Shown: positions 52,280 to 61,431 of the stretch, in pieces
Numbering within the stretch: position 1 is the stretch's first letter
Layout: each line of letters begins with the position of its first letter
Assembly: GCF_001613145.1 (NCBI RefSeq)
Contig: NZ_BDBU01000007.1
Span: 1 to 64,000, forward strand
DNA length: 64,000 bases
Direction of reading: 5' to 3'
From: Nocardia jejuensis NBRC 103114
Lineage (GTDB): Bacteria > Actinomycetota > Actinomycetes > Mycobacteriales > Mycobacteriaceae
Made by a program: the position numbers and the translations under genes
Notes under the pieces: model-generated
Seen by the model: only the letters and a program-made list of their open reading frames with translations
Told to the model about the DNA's origin: nothing
Databases searched by the model: none

Positions 52280-53050
52280 GTGCCGAATTCCGTTCCGCGC
52301 GTGACGAAGCGGCGCTATGCCAAGCGGCTCGCACCCGCCGATCGTCGCGAGCAGCTGCTGGACGCCGCGCTGGCGATCGTGTCCGAGAGCGGGTTCAGCG
52401 CCGTGTCGATCGCGGCGGTCGCCGAGCGCAGTGATGTCACCCGACCGGTGGTGTACGACCTGTTCGGCAGTCGCGACGAGGTGCTCGAGGAGCTGATCGA
52501 GCGCGAGTCCGCGCGCATGCACGCCGCGGTCGAGAGGGCCACCGCCGACGCGTGGGCACGAGGCACCGTCGACGACTCGTCGCGAGGCACCGTCGACGAC
52601 TCGTCGCGGGACAGTGCAGTCGACTCGTCGCGGGACACTGCAGCCGACTCGTCGCGAGGCAGCACAGCTGCCGCGTCACAGGGCGTCACGGCCGCGGCGT
52701 CGCAAGGAACAGCGGCCGCGGCGGTGACGGCCTCCATCGGGCAGTTCTTGATCGAGGTGCGTGCCATGCCCGCCACCTGGCGACTGGTGTACTTCCCGAT
52801 CGACGGGGTGCCGCCCGCGTTGCGGGATCGGGTGGAGAAGGCCCGCGACGAGCTGCGCACCCCGCTGCGCCGCATGCTGGGCGAGTGGCTCTCCGAGCAT
52901 CCGGACGACGCGGCCGGAGTCGATCTCGACGTGCTGGTGCAACTCGCCCAGGGCATCATCCAGACCGCGGCGCGACTGGTGCTGGATGATCCCGAGCATT
53001 ACGACCCCGACCGAGTCCTGCGGGTGATCGGCCCGTTGCTGTTCGCCTGA
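52280..53050 (+). CDS. TetR family regulator with repeat insertion
   Basis: A 256-residue regulator. A basic N terminus precedes the helix-turn-helix at ~residues 40-70 (IAAVAERSDVTRPVVYDLF). Residues ~94-150 are a low-complexity insertion of about seven eight-residue repeats rich in Ser, Asp, Thr and Ala, placed between the DNA-binding and ligand domains. The C-terminal domain then continues normally (IGQFLIEVRAMPATWR). GTG 52280 is four bases after the preceding TetR stop. A pair of tandem TetR genes may form a heterodimer. Confidence 0.87.
   Translation: MPNSVPRVTKRRYAKRLAPADRREQLLDAALAIVSESGFSAVSIAAVAERSDVTRPVVYDLFGSRDEVLEELIERESARMHAAVERATADAWARGTVDDSSRGTVDDSSRDSAVDSSRDTAADSSRGSTAAASQGVTAAASQGTAAAAVTASIGQFLIEVRAMPATWRLVYFPIDGVPPALRDRVEKARDELRTPLRRMLGEWLSEHPDDAAGVDLDVLVQLAQGIIQTAARLVLDDPEHYDPDRVLRVIGPLLFA
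52559..52723 (+). repeat. 24-bp tandem repeat inside a TetR gene
   Basis: About seven units of 24 bp (eight codons) occur in frame. The first two are identical, and later ones diverge progressively, especially after unit four. The array expands the linker of the TetR protein without breaking the frame. Confidence 0.9.
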
Positions 53051-53114
53051 GGATCGGTTCGCCCGGCCCGGCCTTCAGCTCACCGGGCCCGGTACGGGCT
53101 CACCCGGGCGCCGA

Positions 53115-53335
53115 CCTCAGCGCACTCGGGCATTCGGTGCGCCCGATCCCTCAGTGCACTCGGGCACTCAGCGCGCCCGGCCCCTCGGCGTGCCCGTGCC
53201 CTCAGCGGACTGGGGGACTCAGCGCGCCCGATCACTCCGAGCGCCCGTGCCCTCGGTTTGCCCGATCCCTCAGCGGACTCGGGCATTCGGGCGCGCTCGA
53301 TCCCTCGGCGCACCCAGGCTCTCGGTTCGCCCAAG
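53115..53335. repeat. Degenerate ~17-bp tandem repeat
   Basis: About 13 imperfect units around CCCTCAGCGCACTCGGG fill the space between the second TetR gene and the convergent SDR gene. Units alternate between CTCAGCGC- and CTCGGCGC-like forms. A last degenerate copy runs into the SDR stop codon. Confidence 0.75.
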
Positions 53336-53338
53336 CCT

Positions 53339-54154
53339 TCAGCGCTTCAGCCCGTAGGACGCGGCGATGAGCTTCTCCATGACCGTGCGCGGCAGCAGGC
53401 GTCGCACCAGGAACATCAGCGGGGCATTGCTGCCGACCGCGTAGAGCGGTCCCGGCCGCTCGGCCTCCGCCGCCGCGACGATCGTCTTCGCGACCTTCTC
53501 CGGGGTGATCCCCTCGCCCTGCTTCTGATCGAGTTTCGCCATGAAATTCGTGAAATCCGTTGTGTGCGGCGAACCTTCGTCCAGGTACTTGGTGCGGCGC
53601 TCACGCAGTCCGGTATCGATCTGGCCCGGCTCGATGGTGGTGATCCAGACTCCGAAGGGTGATTCCTCGAAGCGCGCCAAGGTCGCGAATCCGCGCAGCG
53701 CGGCCTTGGTCGCCACGTACGAGGAGCGGTAGGGCATCGGGAAGCTGCCCAGCATGGATCCGACCATCACGACCCGGCCGTACCCGCGCTCGCGCATGCC
53801 CGGCAGGACCGCCTGGGTGAGTGCGATCGCCCCGAACACATTGAGTTGGAAGAGCCGTTCCACGGCGTCGCCGGGCAGCTCGGCCAGCGGGCCGGCCTGG
53901 CTCTCCCCGGCATTGTTGATCAGCACGTCGACCGCGCCGAGGTCGCCGACGAATCGGGCGACGGACGCGCGGTCGGTCAGGTCGAGGGCACGGTAGTCGA
54001 CGCCGGGCACTCGGTCGGCGGGTGCGAGGGAGTCCGGATTTCGGCTGGTCCCGATCACCTTGTGCCCGCGCGCGGCGAAGGCCGCCGCGGTCGCCTTGCC
54101 GATGCCGGAGGACGCACCGGTGATCACCACGGTACGAGTCGCGTTCGTGCTCAT
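53339..54154 (-). CDS. Short-chain dehydrogenase/reductase
   Basis: A 271-residue classical SDR with TGASSGIG (residues 12-19), NNAG and the catalytic YVATK. The C-terminal MFLVRRLLPRTVMEKLI is typical of an actinobacterial subgroup near acyl-lipid genes. ATG 54154 is preferred. It is 11 bases after the stop of a 55-residue membrane protein gene, so the two are co-transcribed, with an AraC regulator divergent upstream. Confidence 0.9.
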   Translation of the reverse strand: MSTNATRTVVITGASSGIGKATAAAFAARGHKVIGTSRNPDSLAPADRVPGVDYRALDLTDRASVARFVGDLGAVDVLINNAGESQAGPLAELPGDAVERLFQLNVFGAIALTQAVLPGMRERGYGRVVMVGSMLGSFPMPYRSSYVATKAALRGFATLARFEESPFGVWITTIEPGQIDTGLRERRTKYLDEGSPHTTDFTNFMAKLDQKQGEGITPEKVAKTIVAAAEAERPGPLYAVGSNAPLMFLVRRLLPRTVMEKLIAASYGLKR

Positions 54155-54165
54155 GACTCCGAACG

Positions 54166-54333
54166 CTAGCCGTTGTGGGCCGGTTTGGGGGAGGCGGTGC
54201 GGTTCGTGCGGCTGCGGGCGCGGGGAATCGGTCGTGGGGATTCCGCGGTGACCGAACGGACACCGAGCCACACGCCGGCGCCGAACGCCATTGCCGCCAG
54301 AAAGGGCACGACCAGGATGGCGTGTGCACTCAT
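54166..54333 (-). CDS. Small single-pass membrane protein (55 residues)
   Basis: A 55-residue protein: an N-terminal hydrophobic segment (AILVVPFLAAMAFGAGVWL) followed by a Pro/Arg-rich cytosolic tail. ATG 54333 has AAGGAAA seven bases upstream, and codon use is GC-rich in third positions. The stop is 11 bases before the SDR start, indicating an operon. I do not recognise the family. It may anchor or modulate the SDR at the membrane. Confidence 0.65.
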   Translation of the reverse strand: MSAHAILVVPFLAAMAFGAGVWLGVRSVTAESPRPIPRARSRTNRTASPKPAHNG

Positions 54334-54942
54334 GTCGGGATTTCCTTGCTAGTCCACTCTCCGGCATCGCCGGATATCTGGCCCATCGCACCGGCCGTCC
54401 CGACGCGTTACGCGATCTGACGCAACACGCCCGCAAATGGCGTGAGAAGGTCGCAAAGGGGGTGAAACGCCTACTGCCACATGGTCGATACCGGTGTCGG
54501 CCCTCGCGCCCGAGTGTCTTGCCATTTGCTCCGGCACGGTCGGCGGCCGTCGTCGCGGCACGGTGCCGTGAGCCGTGTGCCATGTGCCGTGAGCCATGAC
54601 GGTGCTGCGGTGTGCCGATGGGCGGCGCCACGCAAGGCGCGGGGCCCGGCTCGAAGCTCGTGCGTGATATCGGACCCGTGTGGCTCCCCGGGTGTTGTGC
54701 ACCCTGCCCGGACGCGGGCGAGCCACGATCCGCGCGACTGTCCCAGAAAGCTATGCTGACCTGCATGGCTGGTCGTGGAGGCATCGGTCGTGCGCGAGGG
54801 TGATCGTAACTGGCGATGATTCGTTACTGTGCGGGACAGTTATTTTTGTGTAAGTTGACCCACACACAGCGTTCGGAGTTGACACATTTCGCCACCCATG
54901 CGAGATGACAAATGTTGGTTGCAGGCAAGAGGGCACGGGGAC
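54334..54942. other. Divergent regulatory region with a possible decayed coding segment
   Basis: A 609-bp gap between the small membrane protein and the AraC gene. TTGACA at 54879-54884 may be a -35 box for the AraC gene. GTGCCGTGAGCC is repeated with a 21-bp period at 54563-54574 and 54584-54595. A plus-strand frame at ~54350-54500 (reading SPLSGIAGYLAHRTG..., ending near VKRLLPHG) looks protein-like but has no proper start; it may be a remnant. Confidence 0.4.
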
Positions 54943-55986
54943 ATGTTCGACTGGGATCTACTGAGGAATACCTCCAGCGTTCGCATCATGATGCAGCTCG
55001 CGCAGGAGAGGGGGATGGATCCGGCGCAATGTCTGGCCGGATCGGGGTTGGAGCCCGACGCGGTGAACGACCCGAATTCGGAGGTCACCGCGCGGCAGGA
55101 ACTGACGGTCATCCGCAATCTCCTGGCCCGATTCGGCGCCGACGCCGGGCTCGGGGTCGAGGTGGGCGCCCGGTACCACCTCTCGCTCTACGGGCCGTGG
55201 GGTCTGGCGCTGCTGAGCAGTCGCACCCTGCGCGAGGCCATCGAGGTGGCGCTGCGCTATGTGGATCTCGCATTCGCCTTCGGGGAGTTGACGTTCGAGG
55301 AATCCGGCGGCCGGGCACGCCTGATCTTCGATGACCACGAGGTGCCCGAGGATGTGCGGCCCTTCCTGGCCGAGCGGGTCCTGACCGGTATCCAGGTGAT
55401 CAGCCGGGGACTGTTCACCGCCGGGGTGCCGATGAGCCGGGTCACCTTCCGTCATGCTGCTCCCTCGGATATCTCCAGGCACGCAGCGATATTCGGGATC
55501 GATCCGGATTTCGGTGCGCTGCTCAACGAAACCGCGTTCGACAATGCGTACCTCGATATGCCACTGCCGCAGGCGAACGAATGGGCGCGCAGCAATTGCG
55601 AACAGCTGTGCCGCGACCTGCTGGCCAAGCGCCAGGCCCGCACCGGTGTGGCCGGCGCGGTGCGAGATCTGCTGGTGCGCAACCCCGGTGAGATTCCGGA
55701 TCAGACGGCCGTCGCCTGCGCGCTCTACATGAGCCCGCGCACCCTGTCGCGGCGGCTCAACGAGGAGAACACCTCCTTCCGCGTCCTGTTGGACGAGGTG
55801 CGTCAGATGCTCTCGGAGCAACTGCTCGACCACACCGATATGACCACCGAGCAGGTGGCCGCCCGGCTCGGCTACGCGGAGGCGGCCTCGTTCATCCGGG
55901 CGTTCCGGCGCTGGAACGGGTGCCCGCCGCAGGAATATCGTTCGCGGACGGGCCGATACACCGCGCGGGTGCCGGAGCTGGTCTAG
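54943..55986 (+). CDS. AraC family transcriptional regulator (OruR-like)
   Basis: A 347-residue regulator with the Arabinose_bd N-terminal domain (~residues 15-200; YGPWGLALLSSRTLREAIEV) and a C-terminal double helix-turn-helix (~245-340: VACALYMSPRTLSRRL and VAARLGYAEAASFIRAFRRW). ATG 54943 is preferred; ATG 54898 is possible. It is divergent from the small membrane protein/SDR operon and probably activates it in response to a lipid or ornithine-like ligand, which is an inference. Confidence 0.9.
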   Translation: MFDWDLLRNTSSVRIMMQLAQERGMDPAQCLAGSGLEPDAVNDPNSEVTARQELTVIRNLLARFGADAGLGVEVGARYHLSLYGPWGLALLSSRTLREAIEVALRYVDLAFAFGELTFEESGGRARLIFDDHEVPEDVRPFLAERVLTGIQVISRGLFTAGVPMSRVTFRHAAPSDISRHAAIFGIDPDFGALLNETAFDNAYLDMPLPQANEWARSNCEQLCRDLLAKRQARTGVAGAVRDLLVRNPGEIPDQTAVACALYMSPRTLSRRLNEENTSFRVLLDEVRQMLSEQLLDHTDMTTEQVAARLGYAEAASFIRAFRRWNGCPPQEYRSRTGRYTARVPELV

Positions 55987-55998
55987 CGCGGATACCCG

Positions 55999-57285
55999 CT
56001 ACAGCGGGAATTCCACCGGCGCCCAAGTCCTTCCGGAATCGCGGGTCATCAGCAGGCGGCTGCTGTAGAAGATCGGCCCGGTGTCCGAGCGCGTGGTCTC
56101 GATGACGTAGCCCAGCGTTCCGGAGACGAAACCGTGTGTGCCGTACGGGGAATTGACGAAGGTGACCTGACCGGCCTCGTAGGTGCGCGCCCTGGGCGGG
56201 GAATACGACGTCTGCCAGGTGCGCCCACCGTCGTTCGAGGTGAGCAGGTCGGGATTGGTCTTCGGCCCGCGGGAGACCGACAGCACGATGTCGTCCGGTG
56301 ACGCCGCGCCGATGACCCGGCTCGAGTACGTGGGAACGATGCCGAGGTCGTCGAAGGTGCGGCCGCCGTCGTGCGAGGCGTACATGCTCACCTCGCCGTC
56401 GACGAGACCCTCACCCGCGCTGCCGATCCGGTTGCAGAACACCATGAGCTCGGTGTCGCCGGGCGCGACGGCGTCGTCCATCGAGGCCATATGCTCGCGG
56501 CACGGTGGCGTCCACCGGGACCATTTGCCGTCGATCAGGCGCGCGCCGTCGGACAGCAGCGGGTTCTCGCCCGGAGTGGGCTGGGACGGATCGTCGAATC
56601 GACGGTTGACGAACACCCAGGCCGACTCGCCCTGGCGCACCAGTTCGATGCCGCCATTGCCGGTGCCGCTCACATCCACACCGGTGTCGAAGGTCCACGC
56701 CGAGGTCCAATCCTCCTCCGACAGGGGAGAAGTCAGGATGTCGACCTCCGAGGTCGCGGGGCCGGTGGGCGTGGTGGAGACCTTCATCGCGGTGCTCGCG
56801 CCCGGCGGGGTGGTGCCGAGGATGTCGGTGGTGGTGTGCGGGATCTCATCGGTGCGCTCCCAGGAGGCGCCGCCGTCCCTGGTCTGCCAGTAGGCGGTGG
56901 AACTGGACGGCGCGGCACTGTGCCCGGGCCGCCGGTCGATCACCCAGCCGTTGCGAGAGTCGCTGAACCGCACCGTCATCGCCGAGGCCGAGTACCCCGG
57001 GACGACACCGACGTCGCGCCAGGTCAGTCCGCCGTCGGCGGTGTGCTCGAGCCGTACGCCCTCGGCTTCATCGGCGCGTCCGTGCCCGACCGTGCCGAGC
57101 ACCCAGCCCTCCTCAGGGGAGATGAACGACACCGACTCCGGCAGAAACTCTCTCGTCGTGCGGGTCGCCGCCTCCGATCGCGGCCCGAACAATGCGATCG
57201 GGATCGAGATCATGATCACTTCCGCGGTGACCAGAATCGCCACCAGCCCCAGTGCCCCGACTCCAATCCTCAGCCACCGCTTCAC
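55999..57285 (-). CDS. Membrane-anchored BNR-repeat beta-propeller protein
   Basis: A 428-residue protein with an N-terminal membrane segment (~residues 7-32) and an extracytoplasmic beta-propeller. Five BNR/Asp-box repeats are visible (HTADGGLTW, TRDGGASW, SHDGGRTF, SNDGGRTW, TRDSGRTW). No sialidase active-site Arg triad is apparent, so it is probably a binding or sensing protein rather than an enzyme. It follows the response regulator/kinase pair on the same strand and may be their partner. Confidence 0.83.
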   Translation of the reverse strand: MKRWLRIGVGALGLVAILVTAEVIMISIPIALFGPRSEAATRTTREFLPESVSFISPEEGWVLGTVGHGRADEAEGVRLEHTADGGLTWRDVGVVPGYSASAMTVRFSDSRNGWVIDRRPGHSAAPSSSTAYWQTRDGGASWERTDEIPHTTTDILGTTPPGASTAMKVSTTPTGPATSEVDILTSPLSEEDWTSAWTFDTGVDVSGTGNGGIELVRQGESAWVFVNRRFDDPSQPTPGENPLLSDGARLIDGKWSRWTPPCREHMASMDDAVAPGDTELMVFCNRIGSAGEGLVDGEVSMYASHDGGRTFDDLGIVPTYSSRVIGAASPDDIVLSVSRGPKTNPDLLTSNDGGRTWQTSYSPPRARTYEAGQVTFVNSPYGTHGFVSGTLGYVIETTRSDTGPIFYSSRLLMTRDSGRTWAPVEFPL

Positions 57286-57382
57286 TTTTCCCCGCCCGCT
57301 CGCTCGTCAAGTCGCCACGAGTGTATTGGTGATCGCGCTCGGCACACGGTTTCCGGGAAAATGGGCCCGGACTTGGGTTCGA

Positions 57383-58744
57383 TCACAAAGGAAATCGCAG
57401 CCCGAATTCGGCGCCCCGGCCGGAATCAGAGGTGACCGAGAGTTCGGCGCCGTGCGCCGCCGCGGTGTGGGACACGATGGCCAGGCCCAGCCCATGGCCC
57501 GGAGTGCCCCGAGCGGTGGGGGAACGGTAGAACCGGTCGAAGACGCGAGGCAGGTCCTCGGGGGAGATCCCCGGGCCTTCGTCGCGGATGGTGAGGAGAC
57601 GATCGTGCAGGGCCACATGGACGCTCGCGCCGGCGGGACTGAACTTGGCGGCATTGTCCAGGAGGTTGGTGACGGCCCGGGCGAGGCGGGCCGGGACGCC
57701 GTGGACCGTGGTGGGTTCCAGTCGCAGCTCGAAGGTGAGCGCGGGCCAGTGCCTGCGCGCCGTCTCGACGCGATCGGCGACGAGGGTGTCCAGGCGCAGA
57801 TCCTCGAGCGGTTCCGCGACGGCATTCGGGTCGTCGGCGCGGGCGAGTTCGATCAGGTCCGTGACCAGGCCGGACAGCTCCTCCGCCTGGATCCGCAGCG
57901 CGGCGGTGGTGTCGGCCAGCTGCTGTGGGGACAGGCGGTCGGCGCGGCGCAGCAGGTCGATGTCGGTGCGCAGGGCGGTCAGGGGTGTGCGGAGCTCATG
58001 GGAGGCGTCGGCCACCAGACGGTGCTGTGCGGCACGGGAATCGCGTTCGGCGGTGAGGGCGGCGTCGAGTTCGTCGAGCATGGTGTTGAGGCTGGTGGCC
58101 AGGCGGGCCAGCTCGTCGGTGCCCTGGACGGCTATGTGCTGCTGGGGATCTCGGGTGCGGGCGACTCGCTCGGCGGCCTCGGTCAGGGCGGTCACCGGGG
58201 CCAGGGCACGGCGGGACAGGATCGTGCCGATCACCGCGGCGAGCAGGGTCCCGGCCGCCGCGGCCGCCAGCAGGGCGATGCCCACTCGGCGCAGACCGGT
58301 GTCGACGGTGTCCGAACGCTGCGCGACCTGCACGGCGCTGCCCGGGCGCAACTGCACGGTGTACATGCGCATGGCGAGGCCGTCATAACTGAAATCGCTG
58401 AAGTAGTCCGCGTCCGAACCCGCTGCGACGGAGCGGGTTCGGTCCTCGATCGGCAGTTCCTGGTCGGGGAAATGCTCCGATTCGATCCGTCCGTCGGCCG
58501 CCACCACCTGAACACAGCTGGGTGCGGCGAGGTATCGGCACGGGCCGGAGATCGATGCGATGTCGGGCTCGGCGGGGAACTGGCGGATGATCCGGGTGGC
58601 CTGGCGGCGCAGGCCGAGATCGAGCGAGCTCTCCAACTCGTGCCCGACCACCACGTAGGCGGCGGTTCCCATGCCCGCGAGCGCCGATGCCATTGCCAGC
58701 ACGAAGAATACGGCGATCCGGCCGCGCAGGCCGAGGCGCTTCAC
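57383..58744 (-). CDS. Sensor histidine kinase
   Basis: A 453-residue sensor. Two membrane segments (~residues 12-34 and 155-175) flank an extracellular sensor region; a HAMP domain follows (~175-230). The phosphoacceptor is in DASHELRTPL (~248), and the ATPase has NLLDNAAKF, DEGPGI and GHGLGLAI boxes. The layout resembles MprB. GTG 58744 overlaps the response regulator stop (GTGA), so they form one operon. Confidence 0.93.
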   Translation of the reverse strand: MKRLGLRGRIAVFFVLAMASALAGMGTAAYVVVGHELESSLDLGLRRQATRIIRQFPAEPDIASISGPCRYLAAPSCVQVVAADGRIESEHFPDQELPIEDRTRSVAAGSDADYFSDFSYDGLAMRMYTVQLRPGSAVQVAQRSDTVDTGLRRVGIALLAAAAAGTLLAAVIGTILSRRALAPVTALTEAAERVARTRDPQQHIAVQGTDELARLATSLNTMLDELDAALTAERDSRAAQHRLVADASHELRTPLTALRTDIDLLRRADRLSPQQLADTTAALRIQAEELSGLVTDLIELARADDPNAVAEPLEDLRLDTLVADRVETARRHWPALTFELRLEPTTVHGVPARLARAVTNLLDNAAKFSPAGASVHVALHDRLLTIRDEGPGISPEDLPRVFDRFYRSPTARGTPGHGLGLAIVSHTAAAHGAELSVTSDSGRGAEFGLRFPL

Positions 58745-59403
58745 GGTGCGCCCAGCCGGTAGCCGACCCCGCGCACGGTGTGGATGAGCGGCGGCTCGTT
58801 CACGGCGTCGAGCTTGCGCCGCAGATAGCGGATGTAGACCTTGAGCGAGTTCGAGGACTGATGCCCCCACACGCGATCGATCAGCGTCTCGCGCGGCAGA
58901 GCCTGTCCGGCATTGCGCAGCAGCACCTCGAGCAGCGCGAATTCGGTTCTGCTGAGCTCGATCTCGCGGGCCGCGCGACGGACGGTGTGCGCGGCGGTGT
59001 CCATGACCAGGTCCGCGAGCGAGAGCACCGCGCCGTCCTCGGGGTAGGTGCGCCGCACCAGGGCGCGCACACGGGCCAGCAACTCGTCCAGATCGAACGG
59101 TTTGACGAGGTAGTCGTCGGCTCCGGCATCGAGGCCCTCGATGCGGTCGGCCACCGCGTCGCGGGCGGTGAGCATGAGGATCGGGGTGCGATCACCGCGG
59201 CCGCGCAGGGTCCGGCAGGTGGTGAGACCGTCCATGAAGGGCATGAGCACATCGAGCACCACAACCGATGGCTGCCATCGAGCAATCTCGGTGAGGGCGG
59301 TCGCGCCGTCCGTGGCGGATCGGGTGTCGTAGCCCTCGGTGTCCAAGGCGCGGACCAGCGCATCCCGCACCGCGGGTTCGTCGTCGACCACCAATACGCG
59401 CAT
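58741..59403 (-). CDS. OmpR-family response regulator
   Basis: A 220-residue response regulator. The receiver domain has DDE near residue 8, the phosphorylated Asp in VVLDVLM (~50), Thr in LTARDA and the KPF lysine. The winged-helix domain ends with SLKVYIRYLRRKLD and GVGYRLG. MprA-like. ATG 59403 starts the receiver strand; the frame is open 12 bases further. It is divergent from the lipoprotein glycosidase gene and probably regulates it. Confidence 0.93.
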   Translation of the reverse strand: MRVLVVDDEPAVRDALVRALDTEGYDTRSATDGATALTEIARWQPSVVVLDVLMPFMDGLTTCRTLRGRGDRTPILMLTARDAVADRIEGLDAGADDYLVKPFDLDELLARVRALVRRTYPEDGAVLSLADLVMDTAAHTVRRAAREIELSRTEFALLEVLLRNAGQALPRETLIDRVWGHQSSNSLKVYIRYLRRKLDAVNEPPLIHTVRGVGYRLGAP

Positions 59404-59478
59404 GCTCCGGATCATACGTATCGGTTGTACCTGGACTTTCTCATCGGACTCTCATCTCCGGTCGTGAGGGTGAGGGCC

Positions 59479-61431
59479 ATGCGATTTGGGAGACTGCTTC
59501 GAGGGCCCGCCGTGATCGCCGTGCTGGGGGTGACGGCCGCCGGACTGACCGGGTGCGGCCGCGAGTCCGCCACGGCCGCGCCACGGGTCGATGGCAATCA
59601 GGTGGTTATCGGATTGGGCGGGGATGCGGCCGAGGTCGATGTCGACACGCTGGCCGTATCCGCCGAGAGCGGCGGCCGGCGGTTCGAGCTGACCTCGGCG
59701 GTCGGTGATGAGCTCGGGAAGCCTGGTCCGGTCCGCGTCGACGGATCGGTGGCGACCTGGACCTACCCCGCGAAGGCGCTGACCGTGACAGCCGGTGAGG
59801 CGGACGGGCGGCTGCGGATGACGGTGCACAGCGACCGGGACGGCACGCTGGCGTGGCCGCGCACCGGCGGCGACTCCTCGGCCGAATCGCTGCAGATTCC
59901 GCGCGGGGAGGGGCTGTCCCTGCCGGTGCGGGACGCGTTCTGGAACGGGCCCGATACCGGTGTCGTCGGCGAATCCATGGATCTGACTTCGGGTCTGACC
60001 ATGCCGTTCTGGGGCTACCGACTGGGCGGCCGCGGGGTCAGCTATATCGTGCCCACCGATATCGGCAGCAGTCTGACGGTGAATTCCGAGGGCGGACGGC
60101 TGCTGGCACGGGCCGAACATCGGTTCGACGAGCGCGCGGGTACCCGGGACTACACGGTGACCTTCGCGCTCACCGACGATTCCCCGGTGGCCTCGGCGCG
60201 GGACTACCGGGACTGGCTCCAGCACCACGGTCGATTCCGTTCCCTCCGAGACAAGATCGCGCGGAATCCGGAGATCTCGCGGCTGCTCGGGGCCTTTCAC
60301 GCCTACCTGTTCGGGGACGCCCGCACGCCCGAGGCCGTCGAGCGGATGCGCGCGCTCGGGCTCTCCAAGATGTGGCTCGGATACGACGCCGACGCTCATC
60401 CGATGTCGGCGCGGGCGGTGGCCGCGGCGCGCGCCGCGGGATACCTTGTCGGGCCGTACGATTCGTGGGAGAACGCGCAGGATCCGGGCGGCGCGGACAA
60501 CCCTTCGTCGCGGTGGCCGGGCGGCGTGTGGCCCGACGGGTGCGTGCGGGACGCGGACGGCGCGCCCGAGACCGGTTTTCAGGGGCGTGGCTGCTATGTG
60601 AGTTCGCAGGCGCTGCAACAGAACCCGATGCTGTATCAGGAGCGGTACGCGCAGATGGTCGCGAACGGGGCGGAGTCGTATTTTCTCGACGTCGATGCCG
60701 CGGGTGACTTCTTCGACGACTACAGCGCCGATCACTCGATGAACCAGGAGCAGGATCGGGAGAATCGCCTGGATCGCATGCGCTGGCTCGCGGAGGATCG
60801 CGGGACCGTTCTGGGGTCGGAGTCGGCCGGTGCGTGGGCAGCGCCGGTGCTGGCCTTCGATCACGGTGCGCAGACGCCTGTTTCGAACCTCCTGTGGACT
60901 CTGCAACGGGATCGGCAGAACTGGGGCGGGTATTCGCCTCACCAGGCTCCGGGGATCTTCTTCAAGCCGGTGGATCTGCCCGATGACGCGGTGAAGGCCA
61001 TGTTCGATCCGGCCTATCGGATTCCGCTCTACGAGACGGTACTGCACGATTCGATCGTCAATCTGGATCGCTGGGAATTGTCGTACGGCAAACTGCCGCA
61101 GCAGAAGACGATGCGCGCGCTCACCGCCGTGCTGAACAACACTCCGCTGAATCTGGTGCTCGACGGGGCGTCGCTGGCCGAGCAGGGACCGGAAATCGCA
61201 CTGCTGCAACAGTTCTTCGCGCCACTGCACGAGGCGGCGGGGACGCTACCCATGAGTGATTTCCGCTGGCTCGGCGATGACCATCAGGTCCAGCGGACGG
61301 TGTTCGGTGACGGGGTCCTCACCGTCACCGCGAACTTCGGCCCTCGGACCGTGGACGGTCTGCCCGGTGGGTGTGTGGATGCCCAGCTGACGGGTGAGGC
61401 TACGCCCCGGCGACTGTGCCCCGCGCCGTGA
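59479..61431 (+). CDS. Lipoprotein glycoside hydrolase-like protein
   Basis: A 650-residue exported lipoprotein (lipobox LTGC, Cys ~25). A beta-rich N-terminal region (~40-250) is followed by a TIM-barrel-like core (~265-560), with MWLGYDADAH and YFLDVDAAGDFFDDY. The Asp/Glu pattern resembles GH101-like endo-glycosidases; the exact family is not certain. A C-terminal beta-sandwich follows. It probably acts on host or cell-wall glycans at the surface. GAGGG lies upstream of ATG 59479. Its stop overlaps the next gene. Confidence 0.75.
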   Translation: MRFGRLLRGPAVIAVLGVTAAGLTGCGRESATAAPRVDGNQVVIGLGGDAAEVDVDTLAVSAESGGRRFELTSAVGDELGKPGPVRVDGSVATWTYPAKALTVTAGEADGRLRMTVHSDRDGTLAWPRTGGDSSAESLQIPRGEGLSLPVRDAFWNGPDTGVVGESMDLTSGLTMPFWGYRLGGRGVSYIVPTDIGSSLTVNSEGGRLLARAEHRFDERAGTRDYTVTFALTDDSPVASARDYRDWLQHHGRFRSLRDKIARNPEISRLLGAFHAYLFGDARTPEAVERMRALGLSKMWLGYDADAHPMSARAVAAARAAGYLVGPYDSWENAQDPGGADNPSSRWPGGVWPDGCVRDADGAPETGFQGRGCYVSSQALQQNPMLYQERYAQMVANGAESYFLDVDAAGDFFDDYSADHSMNQEQDRENRLDRMRWLAEDRGTVLGSESAGAWAAPVLAFDHGAQTPVSNLLWTLQRDRQNWGGYSPHQAPGIFFKPVDLPDDAVKAMFDPAYRIPLYETVLHDSIVNLDRWELSYGKLPQQKTMRALTAVLNNTPLNLVLDGASLAEQGPEIALLQQFFAPLHEAAGTLPMSDFRWLGDDHQVQRTVFGDGVLTVTANFGPRTVDGLPGGCVDAQLTGEATPRRLCPAP

